Assembly: GCA_037954325.1 (NCBI GenBank)
Contig: JBBMNZ010000015.1
Coordinates: 18,023,501 to 18,087,500 of the forward strand
DNA from: Fistularia commersonii
Lineage: Eukaryota; Chordata; Actinopteri; Syngnathiformes; Fistulariidae
Direction of reading: 5' to 3'
Length of the DNA stretch: 64,000 nucleotides
Shown: piece after piece, positions 12,346 to 23,500 of the stretch
Layout: every line of letters begins with the position of its first letter
Numbering within the stretch: position 1 is the first letter of the stretch
Translations under genes and position numbers: made by a program
The notes under the pieces: model-generated
What the model saw: the letters and a program-made list of their open reading frames with translations, nothing else
What the model was told of the DNA's origin: nothing
Databases searched by the model: none

Positions 12346-13884
12346 CTGCGCTCGCCTCCCGCCCGCGGCCCGATAGGTGTGTTAGCATCCGGCTAAGTGT
12401 GGAATTTTCCTTTTTCTCCCCCCCCCCCGCTGAGCGCTCTTTACTACCGCTTGATAGTTTCCTCTCTCCACTCAATCTCCTTCATTAGGGTGGAATAATG
12501 GTCTGGATGCAGCAGGGTGCTGGCCCCGTCTATCTCTCTTTGTCTGATTTAATAGTCAGTGACGGACCGAGGGAAGAGACACTCATTTCCTGTGAGAACC
12601 CCTCCCCTCCCCCCCCGCGCAACTCGCCGACAACAATTAGCGTGTGACTCCTGCGTGTACAGTGAGGCCGACCTGACTCCTTCCCCCGAACGCCCCGCCG
12701 GCCGTTTCGGTTTCCAGCGGCGCCCCCCCCCCCGAGTCGCACGGAAAAACTGGTGGAAAGCGGCCTTCTGACACCAGAGCCTGGAGCGGATCTGCGGGAT
12801 GATTAATAATTATTCAATTAACGGCCTCTCAACGACCGCTGGATCGACCCAATGACCCCGATTGGAGCGTCTTGAGCGGCGAGCGCTGCAGCCCCGCCTG
12901 CAGCCTGAGGGGGCGGCGTCACGCAGGTGCGATCGATAAAAGGAGCGGAGAAGAAGCAACATGGTGGAAGCGGGGAGGAGGATTCTCCGTGCGTTTACAG
13001 TTCGGCGGCGTCCACGGCGCCGGCCGTCTCCTCCGCACGCCAGCTCCTCTGTGGCCGCCATCTTTGTTGTTGTCTTGGACGTAGAGGCGATGCGAGCGAC
13101 CTCCGCGCCGCCCTCCACCTGGGCGACACGCCCGGTGACCTTTGGAACCGCAAATCTGTTTATGTACAAAACCTGAGCATCAGGGCGGAAACCACTGGTT
13201 AACTGGTCAACCGCTCGCTGACTAATCGTCCAAGTGAGCTCAGAGTGAGTCGTCTTACTTTCTTACCAAATCTTCGATGCTTATTTTTGAGCACCTGCGG
13301 TTGTGAGTGGATCGGTGAGCAAACTTTTGTTTGTTGTCCAACAATCTTTGTCCTCAAAAGATTTCTCAAAGAAAATGTTTTTCAGTTCCGTGACAAATCT
13401 TGTTTTTTTTTTGTTTGTTTTTTTCGCGCACCCTCCTAATCCGACCAGTCGTTACCGAGTCGAGGACTAGTTATTCAAAACCCGTTGCATCTTAAACATG
13501 TCGTTCGCCGTCGCTCGCGCCCACCTAGGGAAAGCGGCCACGGAAAACACAGAAATATCCTTTTATTAGGTTTATTATGTCAAAAGCCGGCTTCTGTCTC
13601 TTGTGCTTGGAGGTTAGATAACTCCCGCCTTGGGGGCCGAACGCCGTCGAATCGCTCCGCCGCTCGCCGCCGACATACATCGGCGCTCCTAACGAACTGT
13701 TTATTTGAGCGGTTTGTTTCTGAACGCCTCGGCGGGCGGCGGGCGGCGTTGACGTGGCGGCGGATCCGAGGAGGCCGAGCTCCACGCCGGGCTTCCATGA
13801 ACTCGCTGATAATGAGTCCCTGACAGACACAAGAAACCACCGGGATTATTTCATTTTCTTTCTGTTCCTCCAGCTGGGGCGCCC

Positions 13885-13926
<42 letters not shown>

Positions 13927-14199
13927 GCTGCTAAGACTAGCGGGTCAGGTGGGGGCTCAGCAGGAGAGAAGAGGTCAGGCTGGATAAAGTGTGGAGTCTA
14001 TAGAAGGCGGGTTTATCACAGGCTGAGATGGATTTCGCCGCCGCCGTGTCTTTACATGAGGAACGTGGCGGCGGCGGTGGCGGCGGCGGCGGCGGCGGCG
14101 GCAGCAGCAGAGCTGTGGGGGAGATCACGGCTTCACACGGGTTCTCCGAGCCTCGCGCACCTGCAGGGTTCACCCTGTGTCAGCGTCACCTTTCAGGGG
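12346..14199. other. Gene-free upstream DNA
   Basis: No gene is recognisable. A GT repeat lies at about 13886-13924 and a GGC/GCA triplet run at about 14068-14110. Apparent open frames here are short and domain-free. Confidence 0.5.
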
Positions 14200-14515
14200 T
14201 GGAGCGTCGCATCATCTTCTTCTCCTTTGGGTGTTTCCTTCCAGGGTCTCCACCTTCTCCATCTCACCCTCTTCTCCGGATCCTCCCCTCTCACACCCAC
14301 GAGCTTCATATCTTCTCTCACGACGTCCATCCATCTTCTCTCTGGTCCAGCATCCATCTACCAATATATTCACGCTCTCTCCTCTGACCATCTCTTCTCT
14401 CCACAACCTCAAGCTCTGTCCCTCTGATGCCCTCCTTTCTGATCCTCCCGTCCTCGTCCCTCCTGAGGAGAACCTCAGAATCTTCATCTCTGCCTCCTGT
14501 GGGCTTCACATCATG
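14200..14515 (-). mobile_element. RTE-like LINE 3' fragment (copy A)
   Basis: The minus-strand translation shows the degenerate C-terminal part of a fish non-LTR retrotransposon reverse transcriptase. A segment resembling KILRFSSGGTR corresponds to the usual KMLRFSLGVTR, and an ILVDGCWT segment is shared with copy D at 60.8 kb. Frames are interrupted and the 5' part is absent, so this is a truncated dead copy. It sits directly beside another dispersed repeat at 14540-14660. Placement in the RTE clade rests on remembered family consensus. Confidence 0.55.
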
Positions 14516-14539
14516 ATTTCATTGAAGCCTCCAGCAAAC

Positions 14540-14660
14540 AGCCAGAAGGTCCCTGGTTGGATCCCCGGTGTGGGGTTTCTCGGGGTTCTCCTGGTTCTTC
14601 CTGCGGTCCAAACCCATGCAGGAGGTTCATGGAGACCCTGCATCCAGAGGACGAATGTAC
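14540..14660 (+). repeat. Dispersed fish repeat, fragment
   Basis: This contains the recognisable core of a common short fish repeat: a segment like GGGTTCTCCTGGTTCTTCC, then cAGGAGGTTCATGGAGACCCTGCA. The same module occurs at 43915-44114 in this orientation, and reversed at 26349, 28012, 38630 and 40029. Confidence 0.5.
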
Positions 14661-15840
14661 GTGGAGAAGGAACTCGTGACTTCTCCGGTAGCCGGTGGTT
14701 CAGAGTTGAGTCGGGGGTTTCGCTTCCCTTTGTATTTGTTTTTCAAACAGTGGAAGTTAATGTGACTTCTGAGCCCCCCCCCCCCGGAGCCCCCGGGCCG
14801 GGGACATCCGCCCGGGCTCCCAGTCAAAAACAAACGGCGCAGTGTTTGTTGGTCAGAGGTCAGGGTGACCTTCCGGCACCTGCTTCCAGACGCAGATTGC
14901 GGCCAAAAACCTCCTGTGTGCGTCTTACAGTCACGGGGCGACGGCGGCGGCGGCGGCGGCGTGTCCACCGGGGGACGGGGGGGGGGGGGGGGGGGCAAAC
15001 AACAGGCCGCCGATCTGATTCTGGTGTTCATGAAGGACACCTGTTTGTGTGACCCGCTCGCGGCGCCGGCTCAGTCCTTGGAGGATCTGCCAGGAGATCT
15101 GATCCAACCTGTGATGTAATCGACCCGGGTCAGCGCAGCTTAGCAGGGAGCGCCGAGGCGCTGAGGGCCGGCAGGAGGACGAGGAGGAGGTTCTGCAGGG
15201 TGTTTGATGGAGAGCGTAACGCCGGCCGCGCCCAGCCTGGACCCGGGTCTTCCGAGGTGACCCGCCTCGGGGTCAAAGGTCACCCTCGGCTTCATAACGC
15301 GGCGGGATGACAAGCTGGATTACCGATTCTTTTTTTTCCTGGACGTTATTTAGCCGCTAATTCAGAACCGGCGCTGCTCCTCCTCGGCGATGGGCTCTAA
15401 TCTTATCGGAGTCGCCGTTCGCCGGCTCGTCCCGGCCGCCGCCCCGCCAGCTGGACGGACGCCGGCCCCGGGCCCCCCCGCGGAGCTGGCGTGTAATCGT
15501 CGCGGGCGTTATCGAGCTAAAGGCGCCCGACGGACGGGAGACGCGACTGGAACGCCTGGACCGGATCCTCAGACGGGGCTGCGAGGAAGAGGAGGGGCGG
15601 CTGAATGTGCTGACGGGGCTTTTCTCCCCGTGGAATTTCCCTGAAGAAAAAGAAGAAGAAGAAGAAGAAGAAGAAGAAGCAAAGCCCAGACTGTAATCAC
15701 GCTCTGACCTCGCTCCCAGCCCGCATTAGGATGATTTAAAAACTTACTACATAAAAAGGGAAGAGTAAGCAGACGGCGGCTTTATCAAAGCGGCATCGCG
15801 GCCCGTCCCCCTCTTCCTCCCGGCCCTCTGTCATACATCA
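14661..15840. other. Gene-free DNA with DR1 site and G tract
   Basis: No gene is visible. The stretch holds a GGC triplet run near 14940, a 19-base G tract at 14977-14995, the DR1-type site GGGTCAAAGGTCA at 15270-15282, and a GAA run at about 15646-15680. Confidence 0.5.
15270..15282 (+). promoter_or_regulatory. DR1-type nuclear receptor site
   Basis: GGGTCA and AGGTCA are directly repeated with one base between, the arrangement bound by HNF4, COUP-TF and PPAR-RXR dimers. The site lies about 5.3 kb upstream of the nrip1 start codon. The match is exact for the second half-site and one base off AGGTCA in the first. Function is inferred. Confidence 0.4.
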
Positions 15841-16100
15841 CCGCCGCGCCGTCGCCCGAATTACTCACAGTAAAAAGAGAGAGGGGGAGAAAAGAAAAAG
15901 CAATACTCTTTTAACCCAATAAAGACGGACATGTTGCTGACTCACGGCCGCGGCCCTCTTAGGGCCGACGCCAAGGATATTATGGAAATGATTCATTAAA
16001 GGCCAAGGTTTTTGAGCTGGTTCGCTCCGGCTCCCGGGGCGGCCGGCGGAGGGACATTTGATCTCAATTGCAAAGTGGCCCATTTCCCTCAGATACCGCC
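15841..16100. promoter_or_regulatory. Candidate conserved regulatory block
   Basis: A long non-repetitive block of moderate GC with TTAACCCAATAAAG, GATTCATTAAAGG and TCAATTGCAAAG segments, typical of homeodomain/POU-rich enhancers. No open frame explains it. Confidence 0.35.
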
Positions 16101-16329
16101 GTCCGAAGCCCCGGCTCGGGGGGGGTGGGGGGGTGAGATGGGGTGGGGGGGTGAGATGGGGTGGGGGGGTGGGGGGGCTCCCCGTCTCCAGACCCGCCGT
16201 TTACAAAATGGAAAAACCCGGGGAAATGAGCGACGCTTGGACGGACGATGGAAGCAGAAGATTATCTCTGAGGCCGGTAGACATGAATGAGGTATAGATT
16301 GATGGCGGCCACGGCTCATTAAGACGGGA

Positions 16330-16367
<38 letters not shown>

Positions 16368-16500
16368 AATTGATGCGCTAATTCGCAGCCACTCAGGAAA
16401 TGGCCCTTGGGTGGGTCGTCCAAATGGCACACAAATATTTACTATGGACGCAAATATTTTTTCCCAAGCACATCCATGTGAGCTGGGGTCTGCGGGGTGG

Positions 16501-16574
<74 letters not shown>

Positions 16575-16913
16575 ATCTTCTGCGACCCCCCCCAGCCTGT
16601 CAGCCGGGCTGTAAACCGCTTAGATGACTCCTCTGCGTGCATGAATTCCTCCGTGCTCAACCTGAGGAACCCTTTTGCACCGACGGGGGCAGCTAAAGCC
16701 CCACCTGCCCCCCAACTGCCCCCCATTTGCCCCCCCCTCAGATTCTGGACATTTATATCTGAATTGCTCACATTTAGGCAGTACGTGATATCTCTGAGTG
16801 CCTTGAACACAATGTTTTTGTTTTGATTCGCATCTTTTTTTCCTCAGCAGTCACGTATTCTCCCTCCACGTCAGAGCCGTCCACGGGTTGCTGTGATCAC
16901 ACATATGGGCGTT

Positions 16914-16946
<33 letters not shown>

Positions 16947-16997
16947 ATGCATGGTCAATGCATCCTAAGAAGTGGGTCAGAGTGCCCTAGTTCTCAT

Positions 16998-17058
<61 letters not shown>
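16330..17058. repeat. Four GT microsatellites flanking unique blocks
   Basis: GT runs lie at about 16330-16366, 16503-16571, 16914-16946 and 16999-17058. The intervening unique blocks (16367-16500 and 16600-16910) contain AT-rich cores such as AAATATTTAC and look like regulatory sequence. Confidence 0.85.
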
Positions 17059-17199
17059 TGCATTTCACCACGGTTATGTCCCGGTCGACTTCCCTGCAAA
17101 AGGAAAAAGCCCTTCCTCGCCGTAGCCGGCCCGCCGCGTGCTCGCACGCCGCTCCTGGTCGCCGGCGTCCTGAGAGCGCGCGACAAGCGCACTTGGTCA

Positions 17200-17660
17200 A
17201 GCGGCTCGCGCGTTGTCTTACTTCATCACGTCAGACATATTGAATTTACAAATAGCGGTCACACCACGCGTGTAAGCCGGCCGCCCGCCGAGTGTGTGCG
17301 GCAGGGGCCGCAGATTACATGATATAATAGTGTTTAGGCATCGCCTCTCCTTTTTAAATTCCTTTAACCTTGACTCCCCTGAAAAGCAGGGAGAACACAT
17401 CTGCCAGGCTGGTGTCAGACATTAGTAATACACACCGCTCGGGCAGCATTGTCACTTTTTATTAGCGCCCAGAGCTTTGCATGGACACCAGCTGTTGCGT
17501 CAAGTGGAAAAGCCTCGGTGACATGAGTGACCTTGACTCTAAGTCCCGCTCCTTTTGGCTCTTTCCCCCTCCGACCCCCCCCGTTTTAATTCTTTTGTTT
17601 GCTCTCATACATTTTAAATGGCTTAAATGGATTACCTTTGCTGACAATGAAGGTCGTCTA
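17200..17660. promoter_or_regulatory. Candidate conserved regulatory block with ERR/SF-1 site
   Basis: About 450 bp of unique, lower-GC sequence. It carries an exact TGACCTTGA at 17528-17536 (reverse complement TCAAGGTCA, the extended half-site of ERR and SF-1/LRH-1) and a one-mismatch TAACCTTGA near 17366. It is the longest block of this kind upstream of nrip1 and about 3 kb from the start codon. Regulatory function is inferred. Confidence 0.4.
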
Positions 17661-18529
17661 ACTTTTCCGAGATTAAAAAAAAAGCCCAAAGCGGGGTTCG
17701 CGCCCGTGTCAAGGTCGAAAAGGAAGGTCGCGCTTCAAGATCCGAGCCGCGACCGTCGCCTTGCGACGGGAGAGAGGGAGCGAGCGGCGACGGGCGAACG
17801 GATGAGGAGCGCGTCCTCCCTCCCGGCCCGGCCGAGGGGCCGCCGTGGCTTTTCCGACGGCGCCCCGCTCGCCCCGTCATTGGCCGACATTGTCAAGGAT
17901 AATGGATAATCGCCGCAGAGGCCGCGGTGTTGCTCGTCGGCGCCGCGGTGTCCCGCGGTCGGGGAGGCGGGGAGGTCAGGCGTTTTGGGTGCCGCTACCC
18001 ATGAGACGACATGTTAACAGATGTGTAAGGTCATTCTCAATGTATACACCGGGGGAGATAATGTAATCACAGCGCACGCATCGCTCAGGCTGGAGGAGGG
18101 TGGAGGCGGCGGGCGCTTTGGGGCTCAGCGTGGAGGACGCCGCCCCGCGTTAAGGTCATCCCTTGGTTAATAGAGCTCTGTCACTGAAGAGGACGGCCGC
18201 CATCCTTGCCCTTCGCTGCGCCGGGTCGTTCAGGCGCCGCCCGAAGGTCTGTGCAGGATGGAGGGGGAGGGGGGGGGACGGACGCCGCCGCCGCCGCCGC
18301 CACGTCCCCTCGCGCCTGAGGTTCCTCAGGGCAAAAATGTGGACGGCCACAGGGAGATGGACAGAATCTCCTCCGTCCGAAACCGCCGCCCTGTTTCTTT
18401 TCGGTTTTCGGTCCCGTCTCCTCGGCGTCATGCGTAGGTAAACATGCGTACGTGTTGTGCTGTGCCGACGGCGTTCCATTAAAATTGCGTTAAGCTCACC
18501 GGCGGGAAAAATAGCCCTAATCCCGAGCA

Positions 18530-18840
18530 TCTAAGATAAGCACGGGAGCAGACGTCAGATGGCCCAGTGGGACCAGGTTGGCTTTTGTTGTCATCAGATT
18601 TAGGTCAGCAGCTTAAAGATGGCCTTGAACGGTAATTGATGCTGATGGGCCAATCTTAGTTACCATATTCCGTGTGACTCGCCGTCCCGGTTCCCGTCCG
18701 CGGCCGCGGCGCCTCGTGTTCATGGCGGCCTGGAAACGGCTAACCAGATTGTTTCCCCGCCGCCACTCAGACTTAATTGTACGCCGATCGACTTAAATCC
18801 ATCTTCTAATCCCGGCTCATTTTCAAGGTAGAATTAAAAG
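18530..18840. promoter_or_regulatory. Candidate conserved regulatory block with RORE-like site
   Basis: Unique moderate-GC sequence with ATTTAGGTCA near 18598-18607, which fits the ROR/REV-ERB consensus, plus several TAAT cores. It lies about 2 kb upstream of the nrip1 coding exon. Confidence 0.35.
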
Positions 18841-19562
18841 GACGGCCTTGTCGACCTCGCTCGCCACGGCCACCCGAGGACCTCCGGTGTGGATTTCAGC
18901 CCGATTACGAGTCGCCTTTTAGCCCCCGCCGAGGACGGTTCGGTGTTTTGGGCCGGCGGCCGCCCGCCCGCCCGCCCGCCTGGCCGTGGCCTTTAGTCGT
19001 TATCAAGCGGCGCCGCCGTCCCGCGGCGTGACCTCTTCGGCGGACACCAAAAGCCAGGACGCCGCCCGGAGAGGACGCGGACAGCAGCCCGGGCGAGGCG
19101 GAAGCTCGGTATTAATTAACCTTTATAGGATGCGAGCCTCCTGTCGGAGGTGTACTGTTTCCATAGAAACCGGCGCCGACAAGGTTCAGCGCCGAGGTCT
19201 CCCGGGGCAGCGCCGCTGACACTGTCATGGCAACTGGCACAGCGCTCACCCCGGTGTCACCGCCGCTGCCCTCCTGACGGTGGTGCGCTGTGACAGGTGC
19301 ACCTGATCCTTAAGCAACCCCCAACCCTCCGCACACACACACACAAGGTTACTCACACACACGCACACACGCACGCACGCACGCGCTCGCTGGCCGCGGC
19401 TCCTGGCGGCGTCCGTCACGTGAAGCCGCCGCCGTCCGATCGGGAGATAATTCGGCCGCGGGAGAAAATTGCTTCATAAAGAATTCACAGCTGCGCCGGT
19501 GTTGATAAAGATGATGCCGTGTCGTCGCCGGCGGAACAATATTCATTTACCCTGCATGTATG

Positions 19563-19605
<43 letters not shown>

Positions 19606-19985
19606 CTAAGCCGGCGCGGAAGCGTGAATAGCTAAATGCTTACTTGTGTGCATGTGGGTGAGTGGGCGGGTGGTTCCTGCTTTGTGTAGACCAAGGGTTG
19701 CGTCGTGTGAGACGCCGCTCAAGTGCATAAGGAGCCGGAGGTGGCGAGGGGGCGGCGGCGAGGGGGAGGGGGATAATCCACTGAAATGACAAGCCGCATA
19801 AGAAATCATTCACAGCTCTCACAAGGCCCTTCACGTCGCTGCGAGGGGCTTACCGCTCCAGACCTGAATGTTTTCAAGGTAGCGGGCTTGAATTTTCAAT
19901 TTGGATCCAATCAGACCTAATCTACATTTGTCGTCTGCTCGGCGGCTGCGAGGGGAGAGCGCGGGGGGGCGGCGGGCGGGCGGGC
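18841..19985. other. Gene-free DNA just upstream of nrip1
   Basis: No gene is visible. CA-type repeats lie at about 19325-19380 and 19566-19602. The rest is GC-rich. Confidence 0.5.
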
Positions 19986-20013
19986 GGGGGGGGGGGGGGG
20001 GGGGGGGGGGGGG
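19986..20013 (+). repeat. 28-base G homopolymer
   Basis: This is the longest mononucleotide run seen in the window. It lies about 540 bp upstream of the nrip1 start codon and could form a G-quadruplex on the coding-sense strand. Confidence 0.9.
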
Positions 20014-20552
20014 CGGCCGTGTGCAGTCAATCCGAAATGTTGCTAAGTAACAGCGATGGCAGACAAGGTGGGGAAATGAATGTGATATAGTGCCGTGCAA
20101 ATCCCCGCTTCTCACAGGGTTTCTCTTTCCCGCCCCTCCTCCCCGCACCCTTCGCACCTCCTCCCTCCTCGCAGGTCCCCCGTGTGAGATCCGCAAAGCC
20201 GCCAGAGCGCCGTCCGTCCATCCCGGCGTCCCAAGCGTCCCCCGCCATGGAGATGCGCACCTCACGTGGGTGAGATCCCCGTGACTCCCCGCCGGAGCCC
20301 GGCGCCGCTAGGAGGCGTACGACGATGCCCGGGAGGCCCGCCCGCCTCGGATCGCCCGCAGGGACGGTCGGAGTTTCCCCCCGGCGCTGACCGGCGTCGC
20401 CGACGAACCCCCTCCCCTCCTTCGGCTCCCTCTGCGCGCCTCCCCCCTTTTCGGTATTTCGTAAGTACGCGCCACCGGCAAGCGGACGACCTAGCGGACC
20501 TTCGTTCTCCCGTAGCATCGCCGAACCATACGAGGGGATCCTAGTATTGAAC
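20014..20552 (+). promoter_or_regulatory. nrip1: nrip1 proximal upstream sequence / probable 5'UTR
   Basis: This segment directly precedes the start codon. In mammals the NRIP1 coding exon is preceded by spliced non-coding exons. A pyrimidine-rich segment ending in CCGTAG at about 20515 could be the acceptor of the coding exon, and a GTAAGT donor-like string occurs at 20461. Neither can be confirmed without transcript data, so the transcription start is unknown. Confidence 0.35.
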
Positions 20553-23500
20553 ATGACTCATGGGGAGGAGCCTGGCCCTGAGACACACAAGGATTCAGCT
20601 GTTCTAACTTATCTGGAAGGTTTACTGATGCATCCAGTGGTGGCCGGGCCCGGGGCCACGACCAGCGGGAGATCCGAGGCCGCCCACAGCAACCAGGAGC
20701 AGGCCGACAAGGCGGGCGGGCCCTTCCGGCTGCCGAGCCATGGCCCCGCCGCCCCCAAGGCCGGAGCCAACGGGCCGCCGCTCGGCGCCTCGCAGCACCT
20801 GAAGAAGGCCCGCCTCCTGTGCTCCGGCGCCTGGAGCGAGCCGGGGAACCAGCGGGTGAGTTCGCCGGCGGCGGAGCTGAATGGCCAAGGGGGGGGCCTG
20901 CAGAATGGCTCGCCGGAAGGCTCTCCTCACGCCGGGGAGAGCACCCTGCTGGCCTCCCTGCTCCAGTCCTTCAGCTCGCGCCTGCAGAGCGTGGCCATGT
21001 CTCAGCACTCCGCCAAGCCCCCCAGCGAGCGCTCCTCGCCCTCGGCGGCGCCGCCGGCGGAAAAAGAGCCGCTGCCCGTCTACGGCACGGCGTCGAGTCG
21101 CTTGAAGGGCCTGATGAGGAAGAGCAAACTGCAGAATCACAGCAACACGCCTTACAGCCGGCGGGGGCACGGCCAGGACCGGCCGCCCGAGTCCCCGCGG
21201 GCGGCCCACGGCGCCACGCCGCCCTCGGCCCCCGCCGCCTCCGAGTCGGTGTCCTGCGCCGAGCGGCTGAAGGCGGTGGCCAACATGGTGAAGATCCGCT
21301 CCAGTCCGGCGCCCTCGCCCAAGCCCAGCGTGGCCTGCAGCCAGCTCGCCCTGCTGCTGTCCAGCGAAGCCCATCTCCAGCAGTACTCCAGGGAGCACGC
21401 GCTCAAAGCCCAGCTCTCGGGGAGATCGGCCAGCGAACGGCTGGCCGCCATGGCCAACCAGCAGCACGGGCCGGACAAAAGGCCGCCGAGCGTCGGGGGG
21501 ACTTTGCCCGGGGCCTCGGGCGCGCTGAGCTCCCTGAGCGCCCAGAACGGAATGACGGCGACGAGCGCGCTCCCGCGGGCTTCCTTGCCCGGCCCGCGGA
21601 GTCCCTCGCTGCTGCGCGGCCACGGCCGCGGCTCCTCGCCCGCCCCCCCGCACCCGCACGCCCCCGCCGGCCACGCCCACGGCCCGGCGCCCCGGGAGAA
21701 GCGGGGTCCGGACTCGCGACCGGCCCGGCCCCCGCAGACCTGCAGCAGCCTGCTGCTCCTGCTGCTCAACAACCACAACAACCAGAAGCAGCTGACCAAG
21801 AACGGGCACGTGGAGGACGGCGGCGGCGTCCTGCCGCAGAGCGGCTCCTCTTCGGTCACGTCGGACAGCGAGTGCTCCGCCCAGGAGAGGAGCTTCACCA
21901 AGGACAGCAGCGATGCGGAGAGTTCCTATTCCAGCTGCTCCCCCATCGACCTCTCCATGAGAAACCGGGCCAACGTACAAGACGCCGGGCCAAAAATGAC
22001 AACCCCTTTCTCCTCCTCTTCCTCCTCCTCCTCCTCCTCCTCCTCCTGTTCTTCCTCTTTACTGCCGTCCTCTTCCCACCCTTCCTCCACGGCGGGGGTT
22101 TCCTCCGACCCCGCCGCCTTCTGTCCTCACGCCCCGCCGCCGCCCGCCGCTTGTACCTCTTCGCCCGCCTCCTCGGCCGTCTCCTCCGTCTCCACCGCCA
22201 TCTCCTCCTCCTCCTCCTCCTCCTCCTCCTTGTCGATCTCTACCTCCTCCCTGGACAAACTAACAGAGTCTCTAATAAAGAAGTGGAAGCCGGAGCCGTC
22301 GGCGTCCAAGGCGCCCCAGAACAAGGAGGCCGAGATGAACGCCGACCCCAAGTCCCACTCGAAGGTCACCCTCATGCAGCTCCTGCTCGAGCGCAGGAAC
22401 AACGACATGGCGAATAAAAACCCGGACGACAAGGATTTGCCGGCGGACGCGTCGCAGCCGGCCGCGCCCCGAGGCCAACCCAAGGGCGTGGCGCCGTGGG
22501 AGGACGGCCGGACCAAAAGCCCGATGGATCCGGCCCAGGCCTTGTACTCGCTGGGCCGCGACGGCGGCGGGGCGCCGTCCCCGTTCTCCTACCCCTCTCC
22601 TCATGTCCAGTCCAGCCCTCTGGACTTGTGTAAGTCCAAACCCTTCCCTGCCGAGAAGGCGTCGGAGCCCGCCTTCAGCGCCAGCAAACTGTTACAGAAT
22701 CTGGCCCAGTGCGGCATCGCCTCGCCCTCGCCGCCCGGCGTCCCCCCCGCCAAAGGTCTGAGCCAGGAGCTGGAAGGCGGCCGGCCCCTGGCGCTGCTGG
22801 AGAGGCTCAACGCTCCCGTCCACAGGGCCGGCGCCGCCACCCCGCTCTCCGACGGGCCCTCGGGGAGCGCCGCGCCCTTCCGGAAGGAGGCCTTCCCTCC
22901 GTCCTCGCAGATTGAGAATCTGTTGGAGCGCCGCACCGTGCTGCAGCTGCTCTTGGGCGCCGGTTCGAGCGGCGCCGCGGTCGGTCGGGGCGAGCGGCCC
23001 GGCGGCGGCAGGAGGAGCGCGGAGGCGGCGGGGGGCTGCTATGAAAAGAGCCCCAACGCCTTCAACGTGTGCGACAGCTCCGACGGGCCGTCTCTGGACG
23101 TCAGGGTGAAAACGGAGCTGGTGGAGGAGGCGGCGGCGGCGCCCGCCTCCGCCGACGTGCTCAACAGGAAGAGACCGAGCGGCTCGGAGAAGAAAAGCCC
23201 CGTGAGGGACGCCCAGCCCGACTTCAAGTCGGAGCCGCGGCCCGCGGAGGTCATCGCCAAGTACGGGCTCCTCAGCCAGCTGCTCAAACAGCAGACCGCC
23301 ACCTACTACACCAGCGCCGCCGCGACGCCCGAGTCGCAGTCGCTGCCGGCGCAGGTGAAGGAGGAGCGGCGGGACCACCTGAGCCCCGGACCCAAGAAGA
23401 GGCGCCTCTGCTCGGAGCGGACGGACCGCTTCGGTCGCGCCGGCTCCCCGAGAGCTCCGGAAGGCGGCGACGCCAACGCTTTCTCCTCTCCCGCCGCCCA

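Noticed and set aside
20461..20515. Tiny intron in the nrip1 5'UTR (GTAAGT at 20461 to TAG at 20515)
   Set aside because: About 55 bases is shorter than typical vertebrate introns, and no other evidence supports it.
20622..21980. Long antisense open frame (452 codons) over the 5' half of nrip1
   Set aside because: Explained by the very GC-rich third positions of nrip1, which suppress stops on the opposite strand. Its translation is low-complexity and lacks domains.
20819..22417. 532-codon sense-strand frame overlapping nrip1 in another frame
   Set aside because: Arg/Ala/Pro-rich shadow with no recognisable motif; it follows from GC-rich codon use.
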